A DNA stretch of 36,754 bases from Chloroflexota bacterium (GTDB lineage: Bacteria; Chloroflexota; UBA6077; FW602-bin22; CADDYW01). The notes beneath the pieces are model-generated. The model did not search any database and had not been told where the DNA came from. It saw only the letters and a program-made list of their open reading frames with translations. Below, in pieces: positions 15,904-24,469 of this stretch (positions are counted from its first letter, which is position 1; the number at the start of each line of letters is the position of its first letter). The translations under genes and the position numbers were made by a program. The DNA is taken from assembly GCA_019690095.1 (NCBI GenBank), contig JADGGD010000013.1:1-36754 (forward strand), in the 5' to 3' direction.

Positions 15904-16440
15904 TTAGCTGGCCGCGACCAGCGCCCCCAGCTCCCACTCCGGGACGAACTTCTTCCATTCGGTATACGACTGCAAGTACTGGTTCAGCACATAGTACGGC
16001 GAGACACGAGGCGGCGCGGGCGGCCGACGCAAGGTCATCTTCGCCTCTTCCAGCGTCTTCCCCCCTTTGCGATGGTTGCAGCTCCGGCAGGCACTCACCA
16101 GGTTTTCCCACGTGTGCTTACCACCACGATGGCGTGGGATCACATGGTCAATGGTGAGATCTTTCGATCGCACGCCGCAGTACTGGCAGGTAAAATTATC
16201 GCGCAGGAACACCTCGCGTCGGGTCAAGCGCGCTTTCGGGCGCGGCCGGCGGATGAGGTAAACCAGACGGATCACCGACGGACGCGCAAAGGTCTGGGAC
16301 GGGGTGCGAATCAGGCCGTTACCATGCTCCAGGATCTCGGCCTTGCCCCGATTCACCAGCACGATTGCGCGTTTCTCATTGCATACATTAAGTGGCTCGT
16401 AATTCTGGTTCAGCACGAGTACTGCGCCGCTCACGCCCAT
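15904..16440 (-). CDS. HNH endonuclease family protein
   Basis: The protein has 178 residues. The C-terminal half carries a zinc-bound HNH domain: CQYCG, then TIDHVIPRHRGG with the catalytic His, ENLVSAC with the central Asn, and CRSCNHRKGG. Residues 1-75 form a conserved N-terminal region, with LVLNQNYEPLNVC and the ALVNRGKAEIL-like strand, found in a group of stand-alone HNH proteins common in Chloroflexota, Cyanobacteria and Actinobacteria. The physiological substrate of this group is not established. It has its own promoter and terminator, so it is a single-gene unit. Nothing suggests a mobile element around it. Confidence 0.9.
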   Translation of the reverse strand: MGVSGAVLVLNQNYEPLNVCNEKRAIVLVNRGKAEILEHGNGLIRTPSQTFARPSVIRLVYLIRRPRPKARLTRREVFLRDNFTCQYCGVRSKDLTIDHVIPRHRGGKHTWENLVSACRSCNHRKGGKTLEEAKMTLRRPPAPPRVSPYYVLNQYLQSYTEWKKFVPEWELGALVAAS

Positions 16441-16471
16441 CCCCTGCCGTCTCCGTCTGGCATCTGCGCAT

Positions 16472-16501
16472 ATTGTAGCACCCCACCATCACTCGCATCA
16501 A
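16472..16501 (-). promoter_or_regulatory. Promoter of the HNH endonuclease gene
   Basis: On the minus strand, TTGATG (16501-16496), an 18-base spacer and TACAAT (16477-16472) with TGC directly before it form a good promoter with an extended -10. The leader to the ATG at 16440 would be about 25 bases. Confidence 0.6.
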
Positions 16502-16635
16502 CATCATGTGCGAGCAAGCGAACGGTCGCCATGATCCCCGCCTTCCCTTCCGGGGGGAGTCGCACGCCGCGTGCCGTCCGGACCATCCGCTGTGGCCAGC
16601 ATCTTGCCCCATGCCGCGGGGGCCCTTTCCTCCTC

Positions 16636-16644
16636 TGGTATACT
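16636..16644 (+). promoter_or_regulatory. Extended -10 of the murT-gatD-murJ operon
   Basis: TGG-TATACT (hexamer 16639-16644) is an extended -10 without an obvious -35. The start would be near 16651, giving a leader of about 35-50 bases depending on the murT start. Confidence 0.5.
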
Positions 16645-16699
16645 GTGAACGCACGCGGATTCGCCCCGCGCCACGCCGAGGGATGTGCGAGCACACGCG

Positions 16700-18139
16700 A
16701 TGACCGCCGAGGCCCACCGCGACCACACCTGGCCGGGACAGCCGCCCACGAACCTCGATCCCCGGCTCGGGCTCGCTATAGCGGCCGGGCACCTGGCAGG
16801 TCGGCTGAGCCGCGGCCTGGGACGAGGGGGTGGAACTGTTCTGCCGGGCCTCGTCGCGCTCCGTCTTGATCCTGACATCCTGGCCAAGCTCGTCCGCGGT
16901 CTGGCGGAGGGAGTGATTCTGGTCAGTGGCACGAATGGCAAGACAACCACGAGCCGTGCGCTGTCGAGCATCCTTCGCGCTGCCGGGCGCACGACGATTC
17001 ACAACCGTGCTGGCGCCAACCTCGAGAGCGGCCTGGTGACCGCGCTGATCGACCATACCAGCCCGGGCGGCCGGACCAGAGGAGAGATCGCCCTCTTTGA
17101 GGTCGATGAGGCCATTCTGCCGCGGGTCACGCCTGTCGTCCAGCCTCGGGTAATCGCGCTGACCAATCTCTTCCGCGACCAGCTCGACCGCTACGGTGAG
17201 GTCGACTTTGTGGCCGGCTGCTGGCGCGCGACGCTCGCCGATCTCTCCCCCACAACCACGGTGGTGCTCAACGCCGATGATCCGGCCGTAGCCGCGCTCG
17301 GTGCCCAGTGCCGCGCCCGGGTGCTGTACTACGGCATCGAGGTGCCCGGCCAGGCTTCACGACCAGGGCCGATCGCCGACAGCCGGCTCTGCCCGCAGTG
17401 CGGTCGTCCCCTCATCTACCGCGAGGTCCACTACGCCCACCTGGGACGCTACCACTGCCCGGGAGGAGATTTCAACCGACCGGCCCTCACTGTGGCCGCC
17501 ACGGCGATCACTTTGACCGGAGCGGAGGGCAGCGAGATTGAGGTCAGCGGTCCATTCGGGACCAGGCACTTCTCTCTGCGTCTCCCGGGGCTGTACAATG
17601 TATACAACGCCCTGGCGGCCATAACCTGTGCCCTCGCTTTAGATATACCCGCCGCCGCGATCCATGACGGCCTCACCGCGATCACCGCGGCATTCGGTCG
17701 TCTGGAGCGGATTTCGGTTGGGGATCGCACTCTCTTCATTGCCCTTATCAAGAATCCGGTTGGCTTCACCGAGGTGCTCCGCACCATCCTCGCTGGGCCT
17801 GGTCTGCGGCACCTTATCATCGCGATCAATGACAACCTGGCAGATGGGACGGATGTCTCCTGGCTCTGGGACGCCGAGGTCGAGGCCTTGGCCGACCACT
17901 GTGCCTCGGTCATTGCGAGCGGGACGCGCGCAGGCGACATGGCGGTGCGGCTGAAATACGCCGGTGTCCCGACCGAGCGAATCCACGTGGAGCCCGAGAT
18001 CGAGCGTGCGTTGGATCTGGGCTTAACCTCCCTTCCGCCCGGCCAGACCCTCTACATCCTCCCGACCTATACGGCCATGCTTGCCTTACGCACGATCGTC
18101 GCGCGGCGGGGCTACTCCGTGCCGTACTGGGAAACCTGA
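16700..18139 (+). CDS. murT: Lipid II isoglutaminyl synthase, Mur ligase-like subunit MurT
   Basis: With GatD this protein amidates the D-glutamate of lipid II in the cytoplasm. I chose ATG 16700 (479 residues); GTG 16685 is possible but sits too close to the GAGGGA ribosome-binding site. LSRGLGRGGGTVLPG is the MurT N-terminal signature, VSGTNGKTTTSRAL the ATP-binding loop (about residues 76-87), and LFEVDEAILPRV and TNLFRDQLDRYGE the Mur ligase core. A zinc ribbon is inserted near residues 231-255: CPQCG, later YHCPGGDF. MurT proteins normally have a second CxxC there, but here the last Cys is Gly. The DUF1727 C-terminal domain follows, with DNLADGTDVSWLWD containing the conserved Asp. It is directly followed by gatD. 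Confidence 0.93.
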   Translation: MTAEAHRDHTWPGQPPTNLDPRLGLAIAAGHLAGRLSRGLGRGGGTVLPGLVALRLDPDILAKLVRGLAEGVILVSGTNGKTTTSRALSSILRAAGRTTIHNRAGANLESGLVTALIDHTSPGGRTRGEIALFEVDEAILPRVTPVVQPRVIALTNLFRDQLDRYGEVDFVAGCWRATLADLSPTTTVVLNADDPAVAALGAQCRARVLYYGIEVPGQASRPGPIADSRLCPQCGRPLIYREVHYAHLGRYHCPGGDFNRPALTVAATAITLTGAEGSEIEVSGPFGTRHFSLRLPGLYNVYNALAAITCALALDIPAAAIHDGLTAITAAFGRLERISVGDRTLFIALIKNPVGFTEVLRTILAGPGLRHLIIAINDNLADGTDVSWLWDAEVEALADHCASVIASGTRAGDMAVRLKYAGVPTERIHVEPEIERALDLGLTSLPPGQTLYILPTYTAMLALRTIVARRGYSVPYWET

Positions 18140-18904
18140 ATGCGTCTCACAATCTGCTACCTTTACGCCTCCGGCATGAACATCTACGGGGATCGAGGAA
18201 ACGTGCTGACGCTCATCCAGCGCTGCCGCTGGCGCGGCATCGATGTCCGGCTCATCGAACGAGGAGTCGGAGAGCGCAGCCCACTAAACGATATCGATCT
18301 GTTCGTCGCAGGCGGCGGGCAGGACCGGGATCAGATCGCAGTCAGTCGCGATCTGCAGGACGGCACCGGCGCGGCGCTGATCGAGGCCGTTGAAAACGGG
18401 GCGGTGCTCCTGGCGATCTGCGGCACCTACCAGCTCCTGGGACAGTACTTCCGAACCGGCAGCGGTGAGGTTCTGCCGGGGATTGGCATGTTTGACGCGT
18501 GGACGGTCGCCGGTTCCCGCCGCTTTATTGGCGATGTCATCGTTCGCGTGAGGCTGGAAGATCGAGAGGTCGAGCTGGTCGGCTTCGAGAATCACAGCGG
18601 GCAGACTTTCCTCGGCCCGGGTACGCGCCCGCTGGGGCAGGTGCTGATCGGCGCGGGGAACAACGGGACAGACGGCTGCGAGGGCGCAGTTCACCGAAAC
18701 GCCTTCGGCAGTTATCTGCACGGTCCGCTCCTCCCTAAAAACCCGGACTTCGCTGATCATCTCCTGCGCCTGGCGCTTCGTCACCGCTACCGGGACGATG
18801 TCCCTCTCGCCCCCCTCGATGATCGGATCGAGCTCGCCGCACGAGCGGCGATGATCGCCCGCATCCGTCAGCGCGGGAGGGTTCGCTCGGGGGTCCGGGC
18901 GTGA
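18140..18904 (+). CDS. gatD: Lipid II isoglutaminyl synthase, glutamine amidotransferase subunit GatD
   Basis: The protein has 254 residues and supplies ammonia from glutamine to MurT. It is a CobB/CobQ-like class I amidotransferase: GGGQDRDQ (residues 58-65) precedes the nucleophile elbow LLAICGTYQLLG with catalytic Cys94, and SYLHGPLLPKNP carries catalytic His194. MNIYGDRGN near the N-terminus is a GatD signature. The ATG at 18140 immediately follows the murT stop, and the gatD stop overlaps the murJ start as GTGA, so all three are translationally coupled. The length is normal and the motifs are complete. Confidence 0.94.
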   Translation: MRLTICYLYASGMNIYGDRGNVLTLIQRCRWRGIDVRLIERGVGERSPLNDIDLFVAGGGQDRDQIAVSRDLQDGTGAALIEAVENGAVLLAICGTYQLLGQYFRTGSGEVLPGIGMFDAWTVAGSRRFIGDVIVRVRLEDREVELVGFENHSGQTFLGPGTRPLGQVLIGAGNNGTDGCEGAVHRNAFGSYLHGPLLPKNPDFADHLLRLALRHRYRDDVPLAPLDDRIELAARAAMIARIRQRGRVRSGVRA

Positions 18905-20460
18905 TCCGAGTCCAACGAACCCGCCGCCTGGCCGGGGCGGCGATTATCGTCATGGCCGCCTTCGTAAGCAGCCGCCTCTCCGGGCTCCTCCGCGATGCGG
19001 CGATCGGCTACCGATTCGGCACCAGTCCGGAACTCGCCGCCTACTACGCGGCGAATCGGGTACAGGATGTCATCTTTCAGGTCGTCGCGGGCGCGGCGGT
19101 AGCGAGCGCCTTCATTCCTGTCTACAGCGCCTATCTCGCCCGCGACACCCCGGAAAAAGGGTGGGAGATGCTGAGCATCTTCCTGACCTTTTCAGTGGTG
19201 ATCTTCCTGCCGCTGGCCTTTCTCGGCATGGCGGTAGTGCCGTGGATCATGCCCCTGCTGGTCCCCCAGTTCCCGCCCGCATATCAGGAGCTTGCGGCCC
19301 AGCTCGCCCGGATCGTTCTGATCGCGCCCCTCTTCTTTGCCCTCGGCTGCTTCGCCACCAGCGTCCTCAACGCTCACGGACGCTTCTTCCTAGCTGCCCT
19401 GGCCCCGACCTGCTACAACCTCGGCATTCTTATCGGAGCCGTCCTCCTGGCGCGCTGGCTGGGCATCTACGGGCTCGCCCTCGGAGCATTGATCGGGTCA
19501 ATCCTGTTCCTGGCGGTCCAGCTCCCCGGGCTCCGCCAGATCGGCGCCGTGATTCGTCCCCGCCTGGACCTCCGGCACGAGGGCGTCCGCGCGGTGGTAC
19601 AGCTGATGGGACCGCGAGCCCTCGGACTGGCCGTCACCCAGGTCAATTTCCTGGTCACCCTGAATCTGGCATCCAGCGTTCCGGCGTGGATCCCTTCGCT
19701 GAACTTCGCCTGGATGCTCACCATGCTCCCTCTCGGCGTCTTCGCCATGGCGATCTCAACGGCGGTCTTCCCTGCACTGGCGGAGCACGGCGCGGCCCAA
19801 CAGAGTGACGAGCTCCGTGATACCCTTGTCAGCGCAGCCCGATTCATCCTCTACCTGACGATCCCGGCCAGCATCGGTCTGATCGTCCTGGGACAGCCCA
19901 TCGTGCGGGTGCTCTACCAGCGTGGCGAGTTTACCCCTGAGTCCACCGCCCTGACTGCGCGGGCCCTCCGGCTCTACGCCCTTGGCCTGCTCGGCATGGC
20001 TGTGACGGAGATCGTTACCCGTGCCTTTTACGCCCTCCACGACACCTTGACGCCGGTCAAGGTAGGAGCCCTTGCGCTGATCGTGAACGTCGGCCTTGCC
20101 GTCGCGCTGGTGCGACCGCTGGGGCTGGAAGGGCTCGCCCTGGCCACCGCGGCGGCCAGCACAGTCGAGGGAGGACTGCTATTCCTTCTGGCCCGCAGGC
20201 GCATCCCTGGCCTCGATCCCCGGCTGCTCGTGCCATCGGCCGCGAAGAGCCTTGCCGCCGGTCTCCTCATGGGCGCGGGGGTGATGGCCTTCACCGGCCT
20301 GACCGCGCCACTCTCCAGCTCGCTCGGCGGCGTGCCGGTGGTCGCGGGTGCGGTCATCCTGGGTGCGGTCATCTACCTTGGCGTGACAATCGCCCTGCGC
20401 TCCGACGAGGCACACCTGCTTCGGCAAGCCATCAGCCGGCAGGTCAGCGGCACTTCTTAA
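18901..20460 (+). CDS. murJ: Lipid II flippase MurJ (MviN family)
   Basis: The protein has 519 residues and about fourteen membrane helices. The N-terminal SSRLSGLLRDAAIGYRFGTS and AYYAANRVQDVIFQVVAGAAVASAFIPVY segments are typical of MurJ, including the Arg residues of the central cavity. MurJ moves lipid II across the cytoplasmic membrane for peptidoglycan assembly. Its GTG start overlaps the gatD stop, so precursor amidation and export are coupled in one operon. The gene ends 40 bases before the convergent pyrE; no terminator is evident in that gap. Confidence 0.92.
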   Translation: MIRVQRTRRLAGAAIIVMAAFVSSRLSGLLRDAAIGYRFGTSPELAAYYAANRVQDVIFQVVAGAAVASAFIPVYSAYLARDTPEKGWEMLSIFLTFSVVIFLPLAFLGMAVVPWIMPLLVPQFPPAYQELAAQLARIVLIAPLFFALGCFATSVLNAHGRFFLAALAPTCYNLGILIGAVLLARWLGIYGLALGALIGSILFLAVQLPGLRQIGAVIRPRLDLRHEGVRAVVQLMGPRALGLAVTQVNFLVTLNLASSVPAWIPSLNFAWMLTMLPLGVFAMAISTAVFPALAEHGAAQQSDELRDTLVSAARFILYLTIPASIGLIVLGQPIVRVLYQRGEFTPESTALTARALRLYALGLLGMAVTEIVTRAFYALHDTLTPVKVGALALIVNVGLAVALVRPLGLEGLALATAAASTVEGGLLFLLARRRIPGLDPRLLVPSAAKSLAAGLLMGAGVMAFTGLTAPLSSSLGGVPVVAGAVILGAVIYLGVTIALRSDEAHLLRQAISRQVSGTS

Positions 20461-20499
20461 GACGGCAGTAGTCAGGAAGACCCGCGATCCGGTGCCATG

Positions 20500-21156
20500 T
20501 CAGGTAGGAGCAGGCCCTTTCTCGAGATAGGCCATGCTTCGTTCGTACCAGGTTGGCGTAATCAGGCCGAGCTCGTAGTAGTACGTGAGCATCGTCTTCA
20601 GGCGGAGGATCGAGATGACGTTATAGCCGTGCTGGCGGAGGTTCTCGATTCCCCCCTGCTCGCGGTCGATCAGTACCACCGCGTCGCGCACCTGAATGCC
20701 GAACTCCTCGAGGATGTGAGCATTCTGGAGAATGCTCCCCCCGCCGGTCATGAGGTCGTCTATAATGAGGGCTGTCTGGCCCGGCTCGTGGTACCCTTCA
20801 ATCACGTGATCCTTTCCGGCCGTTCCCGCCGGGCGGGCATAGCACATGGGGACGCCGCTGTACAGGCTGTATGCCAGCGCGAGGTGCAGGCCTCCGAAGG
20901 GCACGCCTGCGACCAGGCTGAACGGCGACAGGCGGGGGCGCCGCCGCGCCTGGCCTGCCTTGATCTCGGCATCGAGCAGAGCCGCGACGCGCTGGAGGAG
21001 GGCCGGCTCACTGAGCAGACGCCTGGGATTGACATAAACAGGAGAATGGACCGCTGTCCGTCCCAGAGAGAAGTCGCCGAAAGAGATCGCTCCAAGATCA
21101 AACAGGACGCGCGCGAGCCAGAGCGTCGAGTCGTCCCTGCCCGAGGTCGTATACAC
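20500..21156 (-). CDS. pyrE: Orotate phosphoribosyltransferase
   Basis: The protein has 218 residues and makes orotidine 5'-phosphate from orotate and PRPP in pyrimidine synthesis. The PRPP-binding motif is TALIIDDLMTGGGSI (about residues 129-143). Upstream, VYVNPRRLLSEP corresponds to the orotate-binding region and PFSLVAGVPFGGLHLA to the flexible-loop approach. The start is GTG 21156, supported by AAAGGAG seven bases before it. No other pyr gene is adjacent. A TAGAAT box at 21205-21200 could serve as its -10, but no -35 is convincing. The C-terminal half is slightly longer than the shortest family members. Confidence 0.88.
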   Translation of the reverse strand: MYTTSGRDDSTLWLARVLFDLGAISFGDFSLGRTAVHSPVYVNPRRLLSEPALLQRVAALLDAEIKAGQARRRPRLSPFSLVAGVPFGGLHLALAYSLYSGVPMCYARPAGTAGKDHVIEGYHEPGQTALIIDDLMTGGGSILQNAHILEEFGIQVRDAVVLIDREQGGIENLRQHGYNVISILRLKTMLTYYYELGLITPTWYERSMAYLEKGPAPT

Positions 21157-21379
21157 CGGTGAGCTCCTTTACTGATTAGCCTGAAGGTACAATGTGTCCA
21201 TTCTACTCTACCATGAATGAATCGCTCTCTCGGGTCTTCCTGGGCGACACATCACCCTATCAGCCGGGCGGCGGAGCCCGCCTGACCGGTAAGGGATCAC
21301 CGCCAGCCGTAGGAGCACACCGGGAGCAATGAGAGTGGGTGACCTATCGACCGACGACCCTGCTTCTCGCAAGCTCGTA

Positions 21380-21408
21380 TTGACGTTCGGCTTGACCGGA
21401 CGTATACT
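21380..21408 (+). promoter_or_regulatory. Near-consensus promoter of lepA, implying a leaderless transcript
   Basis: TTGACG (21380-21385), exactly 17 bases, then TATACT (21403-21408). The expected start is near 21415, three to six bases before TTG 21418 or ATG 21421. There is no Shine-Dalgarno sequence between. Within 21157-21380 I see only a 39-codon ORF of no clear merit. Confidence 0.7.
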
Positions 21409-21420
21409 TTTCCCAGTTTG

Positions 21421-23220
21421 ATGGACCAGTCACACATCCGCAACTTCTCGATCATCGCCCATATCGATCACGGGAAGACCACCCTGAGCGACCGCCTTCT
21501 CGAGCGCACCGGGACCATCACCGCCCGCGAGATGGCTGAGCAGGTCCTCGACTCGATGGACCTGGAGCGCGAGAAGGGCATTACCATCAAGGCACGCGCG
21601 GTCCGGATGTCATACCGGGCTCGCGACGGCCAGCTCTACGAGCTCAATCTGATTGACACGCCGGGGCACGTTGACTTTGCCTACGAGGTGAGCCGGAGCC
21701 TGGCCGCCTGCGAGGGGGTCCTGCTCGTTGTCGACGCGGTGCAGGGCATCGAAGCCCAGACGCTCGCCAACACCTATATGGCCCTCGAGCACGACCTCGA
21801 GATCGTGCCGGTCATCAATAAGATCGATCTTCCCAATGCTGCCCCGGATCGCGTTGCTCAGGAGATCGCAGACCTGATCGGCGTTGCTCCCGAGCAGATC
21901 CTCCGGGTCTCGGCGAAGGAGGGCACCGGCATCGATGATCTCCTCGAGGCCATCGTCGAGCGAATTCCCCCACCACGCGGGGATCCTCGCGCGCCTTTGC
22001 GCGCCCTGATCTTTGACTCGCACTACGATGTGTACAAGGGCGTCGTTGCCTACGTGCGCGTCGTGGACGGCGCAATCCCCTCACCGGCCCAGATCCTCCT
22101 GTGTGCCACCGGCCGACAGACCGAAGCCCTGGAGATCGGCACGTTTACCCCGACCATGACGCCAGTTGACCGCCTGGAGACGGGGGAAGTTGGCTACATT
22201 GCGACCGGTCTCAAGACGGTTTCCGACTGCCGGGTGGGTGATACGATCACCCTGGCAGACCGCCCGGCTGCCGAGCCCTTGCGCGGATACCGGCCAGTCA
22301 AGCCGATGGTGTTCGCTGGCCTGTACCCGGTTAACAGCAGTGATTACCAGCTCCTCCGGGATGCCCTGGAGCGCCTCAAGCTGAATGATGCTGCTCTGAC
22401 ATTCGAGCCCGAGAACTCAGCCGCCCTCGGCTTCGGCTTCCGCTGCGGCTTCCTCGGCCTCCTCCACATGGAGATCGTCCAGGAACGGCTCGAGCGGGAG
22501 TACCAGCTTGCCATCCTGACCACCGCGCCATCGGTCGCCTATCGCGTCACCACGACCCGCGGCACGATCCTCGAGATCGACAACCCATCGGACCTGCCGC
22601 CACCAAACGAAATCGCCGAGATCGCCGAGCCGTGGGTGAAGGTCAACATTGTCACACCAAGCCGGTACATCGGCGCCATCATGGAACTGACAACCCAGCG
22701 GCGCGGCACCTTCGAGAAGATGGAGTACCTCGACGAGTCGCGCGTCATCCTCGTGTATGACCTCCCGTTCAGCGAGATGCTCGTCGAGTTCTACGATCAG
22801 CTCAAGTCACGCACCCAGGGATACGCGTCGCTCGACTACAGCTTCATCGGCTATCGGCCAGGACGCCTGGTGAAATTGGAGATCCTGGTCCACGGACAGC
22901 CGGTTGATGCGCTCTCGCTCATCACGCATGTGGACCGCGCCTATGCTCGCGGCAAGGAGCTCGTCCAGAAGCTTCGGGAGCTGATTCCCCGCCAGCTCTT
23001 CGATGTGGCGATTCAGGCCGCGATCGGGAGCCGGGTGATTGCCCGGGAGACAATCCCGGCCATGCGGAAGAATGTCCTCGCGAAGTGCTACGGCGGCGAT
23101 GTGACGCGCAAGCGTAAGCTTTTGGAAAAGCAGGCTGAGGGAAAGAAGCGCATGAAGCGCATCGGCAATGTCGAGATCCCGCAGGAGGCCTTCATGGCCG
23201 TGCTCAAGCTGAGGGATTGA
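21421..23220 (+). CDS. lepA: Elongation factor 4 (back-translocating GTPase LepA)
   Basis: The protein has 599 residues from ATG 21421; the TTG directly before it is a possible alternative. G1 is [10 protein letters not shown]2 lies in the GITIK segment, G3 is DTPGHVDF, G4 NKIDLP, and G5 the VSAKEGTG loop. The EF-G-like domains II, III and V follow, then the LepA-specific C-terminal domain (about residues 490-599), with [20 protein letters not shown] and the basic [17 protein letters not shown] segment. It acts on ribosomes, moving stalled ones backwards. The length is standard, and the upstream promoter suggests leaderless translation. A likely terminator follows at 23307. Confidence 0.97.
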   Translation: MDQSHIRNFSIIAHIDHGKTTLSDRLLERTGTITAREMAEQVLDSMDLEREKGITIKARAVRMSYRARDGQLYELNLIDTPGHVDFAYEVSRSLAACEGVLLVVDAVQGIEAQTLANTYMALEHDLEIVPVINKIDLPNAAPDRVAQEIADLIGVAPEQILRVSAKEGTGIDDLLEAIVERIPPPRGDPRAPLRALIFDSHYDVYKGVVAYVRVVDGAIPSPAQILLCATGRQTEALEIGTFTPTMTPVDRLETGEVGYIATGLKTVSDCRVGDTITLADRPAAEPLRGYRPVKPMVFAGLYPVNSSDYQLLRDALERLKLNDAALTFEPENSAALGFGFRCGFLGLLHMEIVQERLEREYQLAILTTAPSVAYRVTTTRGTILEIDNPSDLPPPNEIAEIAEPWVKVNIVTPSRYIGAIMELTTQRRGTFEKMEYLDESRVILVYDLPFSEMLVEFYDQLKSRTQGYASLDYSFIGYRPGRLVKLEILVHGQPVDALSLITHVDRAYARGKELVQKLRELIPRQLFDVAIQAAIGSRVIARETIPAMRKNVLAKCYGGDVTRKRKLLEKQAEGKKRMKRIGNVEIPQEAFMAVLKLRD

Positions 23221-23306
23221 GATGCCGGGCAGTCGGCGCTGGAGCAGGAACAGGCTGACTGGATAGCCGCGGGCATGCGCAAGCCTCTCCGGATATCCCC
23301 GGGAAC

Positions 23307-23330
23307 CGCGCGGGGCAGTTCGCGCGTTTT
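23307..23330 (+). terminator. Probable intrinsic terminator after lepA
   Basis: CGCGCG (23307-23312) pairs with CGCGCG (23321-23326) around an eight-base loop, followed by TTTT (23327-23330). The stem is short but wholly G-C. It lies about 90 bases after the lepA stop and before the next promoter. Confidence 0.5.
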
Positions 23331-23386
23331 ACCATAGAGGCGGGACAAAGAGTCCTTCCAGACCCTCGTTCCGCTGGATGTCATTG

Positions 23387-23416
23387 TTGACGCGTTGAGA
23401 GCGGCGCGTGTACAAT
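23387..23416 (+). promoter_or_regulatory. Promoter of the ABC ATPase pair
   Basis: TTGACG (23387-23392), an 18-base spacer and TACAAT (23411-23416) form a strong housekeeping promoter. The start would be near 23423. This rules out the first in-frame start (GTG 23408) and supports TTG 23474, which follows GGAGGAG at 23463-23469. Confidence 0.65.
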
Positions 23417-23473
23417 GGCCGGAGTAAGAATCAAGCCCGGCGTCGTGCTGCATCCCGGGCGCGGAGGAGTCCA

Positions 23474-24469
23474 TTGGCACTGCAAGCTGGACCCGCTACC
23501 GAGCAGACCACCACGACTGCTTCGCCGAGCGAAGAGCCGTTCATCCTCTGCGATAATCTCGTCAAGATCTACAAGGTCGCCGACCTGGAAGCAGTGGCCC
23601 TGCAGGGATTGGACCTTCAGATCCAGCAAGGCGAGCTGATGGCCATTATCGGGAACAGTGGAAGCGGCAAATCCACCCTCCTGAATATCCTCGGCGGGTT
23701 GGATCGCCCATCAGCCGGACGGGTCATCGTTGGCGGTCGGGACCTCCTCAAAATGAGCGAGAGACAGCTTGTCCGCTACAAGCGCGAAGTCGTCGGGTTC
23801 GTCTGGCAGCAGACCGCACGCAACATGCTTCCCTACCTGACGGCGCTCGAGAACGTGGAGCTCCCGATGATCATCGCCGGGCGGTACGGGGCCAAGGAGC
23901 GGCGGTGGGCCCGCGAGCTTCTGGAGGTCGTCGGCCTGGCCAACCGAATGAACCACCGGCTCTCAGAGATGTCTGGCGGCGAACAGCAACGCGTGGCCAT
24001 TGCCATCGGGTTGGCCAACCGGCCGCCCCTGCTCCTGGCCGATGAGCCAACCGGCTCGGTAGATACGCGGACTGCTGCAACGATCTTCGATCTGTTCCGG
24101 CAGATTCGCGATCAGTACGGTACGACGATCGTCATCGTGACGCACGACCCCAAGGTGATGTCGAAGGTCGACCGGGTGGTGGCCATTCGGGATGGGAAGA
24201 CCTCGACTGAGACGATCCGCCGTGTCGCGATCGATATGACCGACTTCGCCGCGGGGAACATCGTCCTTGGGGAAACACACGATGAGTTCGTCGTTCTCGA
24301 CGGGGCCGGCCGCCTCCAGATTCCCCGGGAGTACCTGGAGAAGCTCCAGATCCGAAAGAAGGTGCGCCTCGAGCTGGAAGGGGATCAGATCATCATTCGT
24401 CCGATTCCCTCCGAGGATGCGGACAAGAGTCAGCAGGAGGCACATCACCGACGCTGGGGGTTCCGGTGA
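23474..24469 (+). CDS. ABC transporter ATP-binding protein (MacB/LolD type) with C-terminal AbrB-like domain
   Basis: I place the start at TTG 23474, giving 331 residues. The ATPase domain spans about residues 23-245: Walker A GNSGSGKST (60-68), Q-loop FVWQQ, signature MSGGEQQRV (166-174), Walker B LLLADEPTG (186-194) and the switch His in IVTHDPK (His224). ELPMIIAG in the helical domain places it with MacB/LolD-type exporters. Residues 271-313 then read like a SpoVT/AbrB-type swapped-hairpin: FVVLDGAGRLQIPREY, then LQIRKKVRLELEGDQIIIRP. A DNA-binding or dimerising domain on an ABC ATPase is unusual. The stop overlaps the start of a second ATPase as GTGA. No permease is present nearby. Confidence 0.85.
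   Translation: MALQAGPATEQTTTTASPSEEPFILCDNLVKIYKVADLEAVALQGLDLQIQQGELMAIIGNSGSGKSTLLNILGGLDRPSAGRVIVGGRDLLKMSERQLVRYKREVVGFVWQQTARNMLPYLTALENVELPMIIAGRYGAKERRWARELLEVVGLANRMNHRLSEMSGGEQQRVAIAIGLANRPPLLLADEPTGSVDTRTAATIFDLFRQIRDQYGTTIVIVTHDPKVMSKVDRVVAIRDGKTSTETIRRVAIDMTDFAAGNIVLGETHDEFVVLDGAGRLQIPREYLEKLQIRKKVRLELEGDQIIIRPIPSEDADKSQQEAHHRRWGFR

Noticed and set aside
21213-21332. 39-codon plus-strand ORF between pyrE and lepA, with TACAAT 20 bases upstream
   Set aside because: No Shine-Dalgarno sequence, no recognisable product and Pro/Gly-rich translation typical of chance frames in GC-rich DNA. Conservation would be needed to support it.
23408-23473. Upstream start of the first ABC ATPase
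   Set aside because: The GTG lies within the promoter itself, three bases before the TACAAT hexamer; TTG 23474 has a GGAGGAG ribosome-binding site.
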